This document shows positions 1-7,701 of a DNA stretch of 57,080 bases, in pieces. The notes under the pieces were generated by a model that saw only the letters and a list, made by a program, of their open reading frames with translations, did not search any database and was not told where the DNA came from. Source of the stretch: Pseudonocardia halophobica (lineage in GTDB: Bacteria > Actinomycetota > Actinomycetes > Mycobacteriales > Pseudonocardiaceae). Position 1 is the first letter of the stretch, and each line of letters opens with the position of its first letter. Position numbers and translations under genes: made by a program. Location of the stretch: assembly GCF_027922425.1 (NCBI RefSeq), contig NZ_BSFQ01000046.1, forward strand, positions 1 to 57,080. The letters run 5' to 3'.

Positions 1-179
1 CTATCGCCGTCGCCCACTCCATCCTGGTCATCAGCTGGCACCTGCTCACCGAGGACTGCGACTACACCGACCTCGGCGGCGACTACTTCACCCGCCGAAA
101 CACCGACCGCCAACGCGACCGCCTCGTCGGCCAACTCCACAACCTCGGCTACCGCGTCACCCTCGACAAGACCGCGTAG
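1..179 (+). CDS. IS110-type transposase, C-terminal fragment (partial)
   Basis: The window opens inside a reading frame whose codons begin at base 3 and which stops at TAG 177-179, leaving 58 residues. The fragment contains HLLTEDCDYTDLGGDYF and ends RLVGQLHNLGYRVTLDKTA. This arrangement (His-rich helix, Y-x-D-L-G-x-D-Y-F, a basic helix and a final G-Y-x-V-T-L strand) is what I know from the extreme C-terminus of IS110/IS116/IS902 transposases, outside the DEDD and serine catalytic parts, which would lie upstream of the window. IS110 elements usually lack long terminal inverted repeats and none is visible in the 50 bases before pheT. It sits tail to tail with pheT. Whether the element is intact cannot be judged from here. 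Confidence 0.7.
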   Translation, partial: IAVAHSILVISWHLLTEDCDYTDLGGDYFTRRNTDRQRDRLVGQLHNLGYRVTLDKTA

Positions 180-229
180 TCAGGCTGCGGTCAATTCACT
201 TCACAGCCCGGCCGGCCGACGCCGGGGCG

Positions 230-2722
230 TCACCGCAGGACGGCCCCGACGCGCTCGGCGGCGAGGGCGACGGCGGCGTCGCGGGCCGCGTTCGCCTCCT
301 CGTTGGTCAGCGTGCGGTCCGGCGCCCGGAACCGGAGGGCGTAGGCGAGCGAGCGGTTCCCCTCGCCGACCTGCGCACCGGTGTAGACGTCGAACAGCCG
401 GACCTCCTCGAGCAGCTCGCCGCCGCCCTCGGTGAGGGCCGCGGCCACCTCGGCGGCCGGGACCGTCTCGGCCGCGACCAGCGCGACGTCGACCGACACC
501 GGCGGGTACGGCGAGATCCGCGGCGCCGGCCGCGCGTCCTGCAGCGGGATCGCGTCGAGGTCGAGCTCCATCGCGCAGGTGCGCGGCGGCAGGCCCAGCG
601 CCTCGACGACCTTCGGGTGCAGCTCGCCGGCGTGCCCGACGACCCACTCCCCCACCCGCAGCGCGGCGCACCGGCCCGGGTGCCAGGGCGCCAGCTCGGC
701 CTTGGTCACCCGCAGCTCGACGCCGGCGGCGGCGCCGACGAGCCGGCCCGCCTCGATCGCGTCCTGCCAGCCGGCCGGGCGCCCGCGGCCCCACCAGCCG
801 CGCGGCTCGCGGTCCCCGCCGAGCACGACGCCGACGTGCACGGGCTGCGCGGGCAGCGCCGCCCGGATCATGGCGATCTCGGAGTCGGTCGGCCGCCGGT
901 CGACGCCAGGGTCCGGCATCGGCACGGGGTTGCGGTGCGGCAGCACGACCTGGCCGAGCGTGTACAGCGCGAGGTCGTCGAACCCGCGGGCCTTGTTGCG
1001 CACCAGCGTCTCGAGCAGACCCGGCAGAAGGGTGGTCGCGAGCCGGTCGCGGTCGGCGTCGAGCGGGTTGGCCACCGTGACGGTCCGCCGCCGGACGTCG
1101 TCCTCGGGCAGGCCCAGCGCGTCCCACGCCGCGTCGCCGACGAACGGGAACGGCTCCACCTCGACGTGCCCGGCCTCGGCCAGCGCGCGGGACACGGCCC
1201 GCTTGCGCAGCTGGGCGGGGGTGAGCCCGCGCCCGGCGGGCGCAGGCGGCAGGGTCGACGGGATGGTCTCGTAGCCCTCGAGCCGCAGGACCTCCTCGAC
1301 CAGCGCGGCGGGCAGGTCCAGATCCGGCCGCCAGGACGGCGGCGTGGCGACGACCAGGGTGGTCGAACCGGCCTTGCCGTCCCCGCTGGTCTCCAGCTCC
1401 ACCGCGCAGCCGACCTGGGTGAGCCGCGCGACCGTGGCCCCGCGCTCGTAGCTCACGCCCGCGGTCCGGTCCGGCAGGTCGAGCGGCATCCGGACCGGCG
1501 GGAGGATCGGCGCGGCCCCGACGTCCGTGCGGCCCGGCTCGATCCGGCCACCGCCGTGCTCCACCAGCAGGTTCGCGACCGCCTCGGCCGCGATCGGCGG
1601 GAGCTGCGGGTCGACGCTCCGCTCGAAACGCTTCGACGCCTCGCTCGGCAGCTTGTGCCGGCGGGCGGCGCGCGCGATCACGGTCGGCGCGAAGTGCGCG
1701 GCCTCGATCACGACGTCGACCGACCCGGTCTTGTCGAGCGGGATCTCGGTGGACGCGCCGCCCATCACGCCGGCGAGGCCGATCGGGCCGGAGTCGTCGG
1801 TGATGACCAGGTCGTCCGGGTCGAGGGTGCGCTCGACGTCGTCGAGCGTGCGGAGCTTCTCCCCCGCCTCGGCCCGGCGCACCACGATCCCGCCCTGCAG
1901 CCGGGTCGCGTCGTACGCGTGGATCGGCTGGCCGAGGTCGAGCATCACGAAGTTGGTGACGTCGACGGTCAGCGAGATCGGGCGCATGCCGGCGGCGAGC
2001 AGGCGGCGCTGCATCCACCACGGGGTGGGCGCGCTGGCGTCGACGCCGGTCACGCGACGGGTGACGAACCGCGGGCAGCCGGCCTCGTCGGCGATCCGGA
2101 CCGGCCAGGCCGGGCCCTCCGCCTCGGGGACCCGCACGCGTCTCGCCGGGTCGGTGTAGTCCTCGCCGAGCGATGCGGCCAGCTCACGCGCGATCCCGCG
2201 CACGGCGAAGCAGTAGCCCCGGTCCGGGGTGATGGCCAGCTCGACGACCGGATCGTCGACACCGAGCAGCGGCAGCGCGTCCGTGCCCGGCTCCGCGGTG
2301 CCCGGCGGCAGGACCAGGATGCCCGAGTGGTCCGCGCCGAGGCCCAGCTCCTTGGCGGAACAGATCATGCCGTCCGAGGTCCGGCCGTAGGTCTTCCGCG
2401 CCGAGATCGGGAACGGGCCGGGCAGGACCGCGCCGGGCAGCGCAGCGATGATCAGGTCACCGACCACGAAGTTCCGCGCGCCGCAGACGATCTCGCGCGT
2501 GGTGTCGCCGAAGTCGACCCGGCAGAACCGGATCGGCTTCTTGAACTCGGTGAGCTCCTCGATCTCCGCGACCCGGCCGACGGTCAGCGGGCCGGTGAGC
2601 TCCGGGGTCCCGTGGATCTCCTCGAGCTCCAGGCCGACGCGCACGAAGGCCTCGCCGACCGCCTCCGCGTCCGCGGGGACCTCGGCGACGTGGTCGCGCA
2701 GCCAGGACAGGGGGACTCGCAC
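230..2722 (-). CDS. pheT: Phenylalanyl-tRNA synthetase beta subunit
   Basis: Beta chain of the (alpha-beta)2 cytosolic enzyme that attaches phenylalanine to tRNA-Phe; it carries the editing site and the anticodon-side tRNA contacts. The 830-residue product starts MRVPLSWLRDHV, the usual PheT N-terminus. In order one sees an OB-type tRNA-binding domain (about 40-150), the B3/B4 editing region (about 210-370), the B5 helix-turn-helix (about 420-495), the pseudo-catalytic core, and a C-terminal FDX-ACB domain (about 735-830, around YPPVSVDVALV). Length matches the family (about 790-830). It starts 10 bases downstream of the pheS stop and is the last gene of the infC-rpmI-rplT-methyltransferase-pheS-pheT run. 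In many actinobacteria arginine genes follow; here an IS110 remnant does. Confidence 0.97.
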   Translation of the reverse strand: MRVPLSWLRDHVAEVPADAEAVGEAFVRVGLELEEIHGTPELTGPLTVGRVAEIEELTEFKKPIRFCRVDFGDTTREIVCGARNFVVGDLIIAALPGAVLPGPFPISARKTYGRTSDGMICSAKELGLGADHSGILVLPPGTAEPGTDALPLLGVDDPVVELAITPDRGYCFAVRGIARELAASLGEDYTDPARRVRVPEAEGPAWPVRIADEAGCPRFVTRRVTGVDASAPTPWWMQRRLLAAGMRPISLTVDVTNFVMLDLGQPIHAYDATRLQGGIVVRRAEAGEKLRTLDDVERTLDPDDLVITDDSGPIGLAGVMGGASTEIPLDKTGSVDVVIEAAHFAPTVIARAARRHKLPSEASKRFERSVDPQLPPIAAEAVANLLVEHGGGRIEPGRTDVGAAPILPPVRMPLDLPDRTAGVSYERGATVARLTQVGCAVELETSGDGKAGSTTLVVATPPSWRPDLDLPAALVEEVLRLEGYETIPSTLPPAPAGRGLTPAQLRKRAVSRALAEAGHVEVEPFPFVGDAAWDALGLPEDDVRRRTVTVANPLDADRDRLATTLLPGLLETLVRNKARGFDDLALYTLGQVVLPHRNPVPMPDPGVDRRPTDSEIAMIRAALPAQPVHVGVVLGGDREPRGWWGRGRPAGWQDAIEAGRLVGAAAGVELRVTKAELAPWHPGRCAALRVGEWVVGHAGELHPKVVEALGLPPRTCAMELDLDAIPLQDARPAPRISPYPPVSVDVALVAAETVPAAEVAAALTEGGGELLEEVRLFDVYTGAQVGEGNRSLAYALRFRAPDRTLTNEEANAARDAAVALAAERVGAVLR

Positions 2723-2732
2723 CGAATACTCC

Positions 2733-3767
2733 TCAGATACCGAACGCGCGGCTGAACCGGACGTCGCCCTCGACCATGTCCCGCATGTCGGGCAGGCCGT
2801 TGCGGAACTGCAGGGTGCGCTCCAGGCCCATGCCGAAGGCGAAACCGGAGTAGACCTCCGGGTCGACGCCGCAGGCGCGCAGCACGTTGGGGTTGACCAT
2901 GCCGCAGCCGCCCCACTCGACCCAGCCGGCGCCGCCCTTCTTCTCCGGGAACCAGACGTCGACCTCGGCCGACGGCTCGGTGAAGGGGAAGAAGCTCGGC
3001 CGCAGGCGAGTGGTCGACTCCGCCCCGAACATGGCGCGGGCGAACGCGTCGAGCGTGCCCTTGAGGTGCGCCATCGTGATGCCCTTGTCCACCGCCAGGC
3101 CCTCGACCTGGTGGAAGACGGGCGTGTGGGTGGCGTCGAGCTCGTCCGTGCGGAAGGTCCGCCCGGGGCAGACCACGTACACCGGCAGCTCGCGCTCCAG
3201 CAGGGCCCGGACCTGCACCGGCGACGTGTGCGTGCGCAGCACGGTGCCCGAGTCCTGCCCCTCGCCGAGGTAGAACGTGTCCTGCATGGTGCGCGCCGGG
3301 TGGTCCTTGCCGAAGTTCAGCGCGTCGAAGTTCAGCCAGGAGGACTCCACCTCGGGACCCTCGGCGACCTCGTAGCCCATCGCGACGAACACGTCCGCGA
3401 TCCGCTCGGCGATCTGCGTGATCGGGTGCCGGGCGCCGCGGGGCCGCCGGTCCCAGGGCAGGGTGACGTCGACGGACTCCTCGGCCAGCACGCGGGCGTC
3501 CCGCTCCGCGAGGAGCACCTCGCGGCGGGCGTCGAACGCGGCCTGGACCTCCTGGCGGGCCGCGTTGACGCGCTTCCCGGCGTCGGCCCGCTCGGGGCCG
3601 GGCAGGCTGCCGAGGGAGCGGCGGGCCAGCAGCACCGGCGCCTTGTCGCCGAGGTGCGCGGGCTTGGCCGCGGCCAGGGCGTCGAGGTCACCGGCGGCGT
3701 CGAACGCCTCGACCGCGGCCTTGACGGCGGCGTCGAGCGACGCGGCGTCGAGCAGGTTCTCGGTCAT
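2733..3767 (-). CDS. pheS: Phenylalanyl-tRNA synthetase alpha subunit
   Basis: Catalytic subunit of phenylalanyl-tRNA synthetase (class II), pairing with PheT. The 344-residue product has an N-terminal helical region of about 100 residues that forms the tRNA-binding coiled coil, then the class II catalytic core. Visible motifs are the motif 2 region around TFRTDELDATHTPVFHQVEG, the Gly-rich GCGMVNPNVL stretch, and motif 3, GFAFGMGLERTLQFRNG, which holds the ATP-binding arginine. It starts nine bases after the upstream methyltransferase stop and ends ten bases before pheT, so co-translation is likely. Length and motif order are normal and nothing is missing. Confidence 0.97.
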   Translation of the reverse strand: MTENLLDAASLDAAVKAAVEAFDAAGDLDALAAAKPAHLGDKAPVLLARRSLGSLPGPERADAGKRVNAARQEVQAAFDARREVLLAERDARVLAEESVDVTLPWDRRPRGARHPITQIAERIADVFVAMGYEVAEGPEVESSWLNFDALNFGKDHPARTMQDTFYLGEGQDSGTVLRTHTSPVQVRALLERELPVYVVCPGRTFRTDELDATHTPVFHQVEGLAVDKGITMAHLKGTLDAFARAMFGAESTTRLRPSFFPFTEPSAEVDVWFPEKKGGAGWVEWGGCGMVNPNVLRACGVDPEVYSGFAFGMGLERTLQFRNGLPDMRDMVEGDVRFSRAFGI

Positions 3768-3776
3768 CGGGTTCCC

Positions 3777-4595
3777 TCATGCACGGTCGGTGATCCTAGA
3801 GCGCCGGTGCGCGGCGCTCGCGTACAGGCAGACCGCCGCGGCGGCGGCCAGGTTGAGGCTCTCGGCGCGGCCGTAGAGCGGGACCCGGACGCGGTGGTCG
3901 GCCGCCGCCAGCACGGTCTCCGGGACCCCGTGTGCCTCGCCACCGAATATCCATGCCACCCGGCCGCCGAGGACCTCCCCGGCCTCCGGGGCGTGCAGGT
4001 CGAGCTCGCCGTGCCCGTCGGCCGCGAGCAGGGTCAGCCCGGCCGCGCGGCAGGCGTCGAGCACGCGGGTCGTGTCCCGGTCCCGGGCGACGGGCAGGTG
4101 GAAGACGCTGCCGGTGGAGGCCCGGACGGCCTTGCCGTTGTGCGGGTCGACGCTGTCCCCGGCCAGCAGCACCGCGTCGGCGCCCGCGGCGTCGGCGGCG
4201 CGCACGACGGTGCCGGCGTTGCCTGGCTCGGAGACGCCGGCGAGGACGGCGACGAGGTGCGGGGAGCCGTCGAGCGCCGCGGCGACGGGGACGTCGATCA
4301 GGTCGCAGACGGCCACGAGGCCCTGCGGGGTGACCGTGTCGGAGAGGACCTCGGCGATCCGGTCGCCCACCACGGTCACCGGGATGCCCTGGCCCTCGGC
4401 GATGCCGACGATGTCGGCGTTGCGCTCCACCGCGAGCGGGGTCGCGAACAGCTCGTGCACCCGGACCTCGCCGGTGACGGCCTCGCGCACGGCCTGGGCG
4501 CCCTCGACGAGGAAGCGCCGGGCCTTCTCACGACCCGCGCGCCGCAGCAGCTTGCGGGCTGCCACGACGCGCGGGGTGCGTTCCGTTCCGAGCAT
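3777..4595 (-). CDS. SpoU/TrmH-family RNA 2'-O-methyltransferase
   Basis: Predicted SAM-dependent ribose methyltransferase of the knotted SPOUT class, acting on 23S rRNA or tRNA. From the ATG at 4595 it is 272 residues: an N-terminal substrate-binding domain (RKLLRRAGREKARRFLVEG) followed by the SPOUT fold with motif 1 (NAGTVVRAADAAGADAV), motif 2 (WIFGGEAHGVP) and motif 3 (SLNLAAAAAVCLYA) that make the trefoil knot and bind SAM. The frame is open further upstream, but that part lies inside rplT; the ATG eight bases after the rplT stop is the sensible start. Location between rplT and pheS is the standard actinobacterial arrangement and suggests a ribosomal target, which is inference. The exact modified nucleotide cannot be told from sequence. 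Confidence 0.93.
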   Translation of the reverse strand: MLGTERTPRVVAARKLLRRAGREKARRFLVEGAQAVREAVTGEVRVHELFATPLAVERNADIVGIAEGQGIPVTVVGDRIAEVLSDTVTPQGLVAVCDLIDVPVAAALDGSPHLVAVLAGVSEPGNAGTVVRAADAAGADAVLLAGDSVDPHNGKAVRASTGSVFHLPVARDRDTTRVLDACRAAGLTLLAADGHGELDLHAPEAGEVLGGRVAWIFGGEAHGVPETVLAAADHRVRVPLYGRAESLNLAAAAAVCLYASAAHRRSRITDRA

Positions 4596-4603
4596 GTGCT
4601 CGG

Positions 4604-4990
4604 TCAGGCGGCGCTCTCGTTCTGCGACGCCTGGGCCGGGACGTTGGCCTTGGCGACCTCGACCAGGGCGGCGAACGCGGTCGGGTCGCTGATCGCGAGC
4701 TCCGACAGGTTCTTGCGGTCCACCTCGACGCCCGCGACCTTGAGGCCCTGGACGAAACGGTTGTAGGTCATGCCGTTGGCGCGGGCCGCGGCGTTGATCC
4801 GGGTGATCCACAGCTGCCGGAAGTCGCCCTTCCTGGCGCGACGGTCCCGGTAGGCGTAGGTCATCGAGTGGAGCTGCTGCTCCTTGGCCTTGCGGTAGAG
4901 CCGCGACCGCTGACCGCGGTAGCCGGCGGACGCCTCGAGGATCGTCCGGCGCTTCTTCTGGGCGTTCACCGCGCGCTTCACGCGTGCCAT
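4604..4990 (-). CDS. rplT: 50S ribosomal protein L20
   Basis: Primary 23S rRNA-binding protein needed for early assembly of the large subunit. The 128-residue product has the canonical basic N-terminus (VNAQKKRRTILEASAGYRG) and the globular C-terminus with DRRARKGDFRQLWITRINAA. Length is slightly above the usual 118-128 because of a short Ala-rich tail ending ASQNESAA. It follows rpmI after a gap of about 74 bases in the infC-rpmI-rplT operon. In some bacteria L20 represses this operon by binding the leader of infC or rpmI; no such structure was identified here. Confidence 0.98.
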   Translation of the reverse strand: MARVKRAVNAQKKRRTILEASAGYRGQRSRLYRKAKEQQLHSMTYAYRDRRARKGDFRQLWITRINAAARANGMTYNRFVQGLKVAGVEVDRKNLSELAISDPTAFAALVEVAKANVPAQASQNESAA

Positions 4991-5064
4991 GGGTCTGTCC
5001 TGTCTCTCGGGTGGCCGGCCCGGGGGGCTGGGCAGGCCGGTTCAGCGGGTGGGTGCGGTGAGGC

Positions 5065-5259
5065 TCAGCGGCCGAGCAGCTTCTTGACGCGCTTGACGTC
5101 GGCCTTGTTCACCGGGACGACGCCGGAGAGGTCCCGGGTCTCCTTGCTCGACTTGACCTCGAGCCGGTGGCGCAGGCCGGTCTGCTGGCGCAGGAGCTTG
5201 CCGCTGCCGGTCACCTTGACCCGCTTGGCCGTTCCCTTGTGCGTCTTGTTCTTGGGCAT
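5065..5259 (-). CDS. rpmI: 50S ribosomal protein L35
   Basis: Small basic large-subunit protein, 64 residues from the ATG at 5259. It begins MPKNKTHKGTAKRVKVTGSG and ends in the conserved VKRVKKLLGR, which fits the family exactly. The frame is open for another 21 codons upstream, but only the ATG gives the standard N-terminus. A gap of about 96 bases separates it from infC; in the transcript this gap is GC-rich with inverted G/C runs (CCCCGCCCCGTGCGGGAGG) that could fold. Usual second gene of the infC-rpmI-rplT operon. Confidence 0.97.
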   Translation of the reverse strand: MPKNKTHKGTAKRVKVTGSGKLLRQQTGLRHRLEVKSSKETRDLSGVVPVNKADVKRVKKLLGR

Positions 5260-5355
5260 GACTGATCCGTTCGGTGTCGCGGTGCGCCCCTCGCGGGGCG
5301 CACCGTGGGGGACCTCCCGCACGGGGCGGGGAGGTTCGTGCCGCTTGCTTCAGAC

Positions 5356-5922
5356 TCAGGCCTGGGGCTCGGCCTCGGCCGGGGCCTGCTGGGCCGCCGG
5401 GCGCTTGGCCGGCTTCTTGGTCGGAGCGAGCACCATCGTCATGTTGCGGCCGTCCTGCTTCGGGGCGGCCTCGACGGTCCCGAGCTCCTGCACGTCCTCG
5501 GCGAGCCGCTGCAGCAGCCGGTAGCCCAGCTCGGGCCGGCTCTGCTCGCGACCGCGGAACATGATGGTGACCTTGACCTTGTTCCCGCCCTCGAGGAAGC
5601 GCACGACGTTGCGCTTCTTGGTCTCGTAGTCGTGGGTGTCGATCTTCGGCCGGAGCTTCTGCTCCTTGATCACCGTGAGCTGCTGGTTCCGCCGGGACTC
5701 CCGGGCCTTCTGCGCGCTCTCGTACTTGAACTTGCCGTAGTCCATGAGCTTGCAGACGGGCGGGCGGGCCTGGGCCGCGACCTCGACGAGGTCGAGCTCG
5801 GCCTCCTGCGCCAGCCGCAGGGCGTCCTCGATACGCACGATGCCGACCTGCTCGCCGTTCGGGCCGACGAGTCGGACCTCGGGAACGCGGATGCGGTCGT
5901 TGATGCGTGTCTCTGTGCTGAT
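5356..5922 (-). CDS. infC: Translation initiation factor IF-3, probably starting at ATC
   Basis: IF-3 binds the 30S subunit, blocks premature 50S joining and proofreads the start codon. From the proposed ATC at 5922-5920 the product is 188 residues beginning (M/I)STETRINDRIRVPEVRLVG, the exact alignment start of actinobacterial IF-3. The N-domain with the Y-G-K-F-K-Y hinge (MDYGKFKYESA) and the C-domain (RGREQSRPELGYRLLQRL) are complete, with a short Pro/Ala tail. Just upstream is the Shine-Dalgarno-like GAGGAG, spaced for the ATC. Two in-frame ATG codons further up (5946 and 5961) would add 8 or 13 non-conserved residues and lack a good ribosome site. Rare AUU/AUC starts on infC are known and underlie IF-3 autoregulation; the choice here is inference from spacing and homology. 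Confidence 0.9.
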   Translation of the reverse strand: MSTETRINDRIRVPEVRLVGPNGEQVGIVRIEDALRLAQEAELDLVEVAAQARPPVCKLMDYGKFKYESAQKARESRRNQQLTVIKEQKLRPKIDTHDYETKKRNVVRFLEGGNKVKVTIMFRGREQSRPELGYRLLQRLAEDVQELGTVEAAPKQDGRNMTMVLAPTKKPAKRPAAQQAPAEAEPQA

Positions 5923-6111
5923 GGGGTCTCCTCGTTGTGCCGTCATGTCTCGCGACGACAAGCAAAGACCCGTCGATCAGAGCGGCCCGCGCTGAACGCG
6001 GACCGCCGACCGGGACCCGGACACCTTGCATGCGGTGAGCGGGTGGGAGCGGGGCTCCACTTGATCGCCCTGACGCGCGGTTCAACGCGCGACGGGGTGG
6101 TCGCATTCCGC

Positions 6112-6140
6112 AGGGTACACGGCCCCCTCTCCCCCGTCAT
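6112..6140 (-). promoter_or_regulatory. infC: Putative promoter of the infC operon
   Basis: On the minus strand ATGACG (6140-6135) is followed after exactly 17 bases by TACCCT (6117-6112), an acceptable match to housekeeping -35 and -10 elements of actinobacteria (TTGACN and TANNNT). It would give a leader of about 185-190 nt. The match is only moderate and no other evidence supports it. Confidence 0.35.
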
Positions 6141-6184
6141 CGAGGGGGCGGGGCGGGGCGGGTTGCGGTACATCCGCCGCGTGG

Positions 6185-6209
6185 GAGCGGTTCCTGCACC
6201 ACGATCCGA
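6185..6209. repeat. Left copy of the 25-bp direct repeat flanking the DUF559 gene
   Basis: GAGCGGTTCCTGCACCACGA continuing TCCGA matches 7178-7202 at 23 of 25 positions in the same orientation. This copy carries only one arm of the long hairpin found on the right side, but can itself form CGGTTC/GAACCG around a 14-base loop. It lies 74 bases upstream of the gene start. Confidence 0.7.
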
Positions 6210-6283
6210 ACCGAGCGCGGTTCCCGGTGCCGGGTCCGGCCGCACACGCGACGATACCGCCTCGGTCCGGCGATGCTGCGGAC

Positions 6284-7150
6284 ATGCAGCTACGCCGGGT
6301 CCTCGAGCGCCAGGCCGGAGTCGTCTCGCTGACCCAGGCCGTGGCATGCGGACTGTCTCCGGACGTCCCGCAGCGGCGTGCGGTGGCCGGCGAGTGGACC
6401 CGAGTGCACCCTGCCGTCTACCTCGTGGGTGGGCACCGACTCACCGACGCCGCGCGGGTCTGGGCTGCGCAGCTGTGGGCCGGTGAACGGGCTGTGGTGT
6501 CGGGCGAGGCAGCGGCGTGGTGTCACGGGATGCTGCCGCGTGCCCCTGCGATCGTCGGCGTCACCGTGCCACGCACCCTCCATCCGCGGGCACCCGCGGG
6601 CATCCGCGTCCGGCGGCGCGACCTCGACCCAGCCGACGTCACCCTGGTCGCCGGGCTTCCCGTCACGAGCACGGCGCTGACCACTTTGGAGACGGCCGCG
6701 ACCCGCCACGAGGGCTCGGTGTTCCTCGACCGGGCACTGCAGAAGCACGTCCGGCTCGAGGATCTGGTCGACTGCTTCGACCGCAATCGGGGTGCGCGCG
6801 GCTGGCCCGCCGTGCGGCTGCTCCTCGACGCCGCGGCCGACGGCGCCGAGTCCGCGGCCGAGCGACTCCTGATCGGCCTGCTGGAGAGCGCCGGGGTTGA
6901 TGGCTGGACGCTCGGCCTGCGGGTGGGGCCCTGGACCGTGGACGTCGCCTTTCCCTGGGCCCGCATCGCCATCGAGGTCGACGGATGGGCCTGGCACCAG
7001 GACGTCGAGCGGTTCCGCGCGGACCGCCGGAAGCAGAACGCGCTGGTCACGGCTGGCTGGATTCCGCTCCGCTTCACCTGGCACGACCTCCACAACCGCC
7101 CGGCCGCGGTCCTGCGGGAGATCCATGCCGCCCTGTCCGCAGCGGCGTGA
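6284..7150 (+). CDS. DUF559 / AbiEi-like protein with a nuclease-type C-terminal domain
   Basis: A 288-residue protein of a type common and multicopy in actinobacterial genomes. The N-terminus (MQLRRVLERQAGVVSLTQAV) resembles the winged-helix start of AbiEi-like antitoxin proteins, with R-G-V-H-P-x-V-Y-type sequence near residue 45 (WTRVHPAVYLVGG). The C-terminal 70 residues match DUF559, related to the PD-(D/E)XK / very-short-patch-repair nuclease fold: WTVDVAFP, IAIEVDGWAWH and a basic helix RADRRKQNALVTAGW, then PLRFTWHDL. The acidic residues of VD and EVD could bind metal. Biochemical role is not known; restriction, repair or mobile-element maintenance are possible. The frame is open upstream, but the ATG at 6284 matches relatives. 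It stands alone between divergent infC and convergent DUF3817, and is bracketed by hairpin repeats. Confidence 0.8.
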   Translation: MQLRRVLERQAGVVSLTQAVACGLSPDVPQRRAVAGEWTRVHPAVYLVGGHRLTDAARVWAAQLWAGERAVVSGEAAAWCHGMLPRAPAIVGVTVPRTLHPRAPAGIRVRRRDLDPADVTLVAGLPVTSTALTTLETAATRHEGSVFLDRALQKHVRLEDLVDCFDRNRGARGWPAVRLLLDAAADGAESAAERLLIGLLESAGVDGWTLGLRVGPWTVDVAFPWARIAIEVDGWAWHQDVERFRADRRKQNALVTAGWIPLRFTWHDLHNRPAAVLREIHAALSAAA

Positions 7151-7157
7151 ACGAGTT

Positions 7158-7195
7158 GTGGTGCAGGAGCCGCTGTGGAGCGGCTCCTGCACCAC
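7158..7195. terminator. Perfect 17-bp hairpin between convergent genes
   Basis: GTGGTGCAGGAGCCGCT (7158-7174) and its exact complement (7179-7195) enclose the 4-base loop GTGG, starting seven bases after the DUF559 stop codon and ending ten bases before the DUF3817 stop. There is no T-run on either side, as is usual for actinobacterial hairpin terminators. Its right arm belongs to the 25-bp repeat also found at 6185-6209. Confidence 0.7.
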
Positions 7196-7202
7196 GATCG
7201 GA
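7178..7202. repeat. Right copy of the 25-bp direct repeat flanking the DUF559 gene
   Basis: Matches 6185-6209 at 23 of 25 positions, same orientation, 993 bp apart. It overlaps the right arm of the hairpin at 7158-7195. Only the DUF559 gene and its upstream region lie between the two copies. Confidence 0.7.
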
Positions 7203-7205
7203 CGG

Positions 7206-7547
7206 TCAGGAGGCCTGGAGCTTGCCCTCGCGGGCGGCGCGGCGCTCGAACCACACCGTCATGAGCGGCGGGATGCTGGAGATGAGGGCGAGGACCAGGG
7301 TACCGGCGCTCCAGCGGAGGCGGCGCGCGGCGAGCAGCGTCACGACCACGTAGAGCACGAACAGGGCACCGTGGATCGGACCGAAGATCTGCACGCCGAT
7401 CTCGTTCTGCACGACCACGTACTTGAAGAACATGCCGATCAGCAGGCCCACCCAGGAGCAGGCCTCGGCGATGGCGACCGCGCGGAAGAGCCGGCCGATA
7501 CCGGTGACGGCGGTGCCCGTGTTGGCGGTGTCGGTGCTCGTGCTCAT
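7206..7547 (-). CDS. DUF3817 integral membrane protein
   Basis: A 113-residue membrane protein. After a Ser/Thr-rich start of about 16 residues it has three hydrophobic segments (about 22-42, 58-78 and 82-100) separated by the conserved EACSWVGLLIGMFFKY and IFGPIHGALFVLYVV, with a basic tail WFERRAAREGKLQ. This pattern is that of DUF3817 (YkyA/Rv-type actinobacterial membrane proteins), whose function is unknown. It is monocistronic, convergent with the DUF559 gene and separated from it by the hairpin at 7158-7195. The upstream 154 bases up to the next gene contain its promoter, which I could not pin down. Confidence 0.85.
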   Translation of the reverse strand: MSTSTDTANTGTAVTGIGRLFRAVAIAEACSWVGLLIGMFFKYVVVQNEIGVQIFGPIHGALFVLYVVVTLLAARRLRWSAGTLVLALISSIPPLMTVWFERRAAREGKLQAS

Positions 7548-7701
7548 CGCACTCCAGTCTGGTTTGTCCGGATCGACGGTTCACCGTCCATGGTGCCCCA
7601 TGGAACGCCCACAACTTCTACCGGGTGTCGAACTCCACGTCGCCGATGAGTTCCGGGAGCGGCCGCGGTCGTACGAGCAGACGGACCACCGAGGAGGACC
7701 C

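Larger units (their letters stand above)
5923..6283 (-). other. infC operon leader and upstream intergenic region
   Basis: A 361-base stretch without a gene. The minus-strand half is probably the infC 5' leader (about 190 nt from the promoter proposed at 6112-6140). It includes a small hairpin GCGCG-TTGAAC-CGCGC near 6076-6092. Next to it is a G-rich run of repeated GGGGC units near 6145-6162. The right-hand end, 6185-6209, carries the left copy of the direct repeat that flanks the DUF559 gene. Confidence 0.5.

Noticed and set aside
5923..6111. L20 autoregulatory leader like that of Bacillus infC
   Set aside because: Only one small hairpin was recognised; no pseudoknot or L20-site mimic could be supported by eye.
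6185..7202. Integron attC-type cassette
   Set aside because: The flanking hairpins lack the G-TT-R-R-R-Y core site and attC box layout, and no integrase gene is in the window. Only the general cassette-like layout is kept as a finding.
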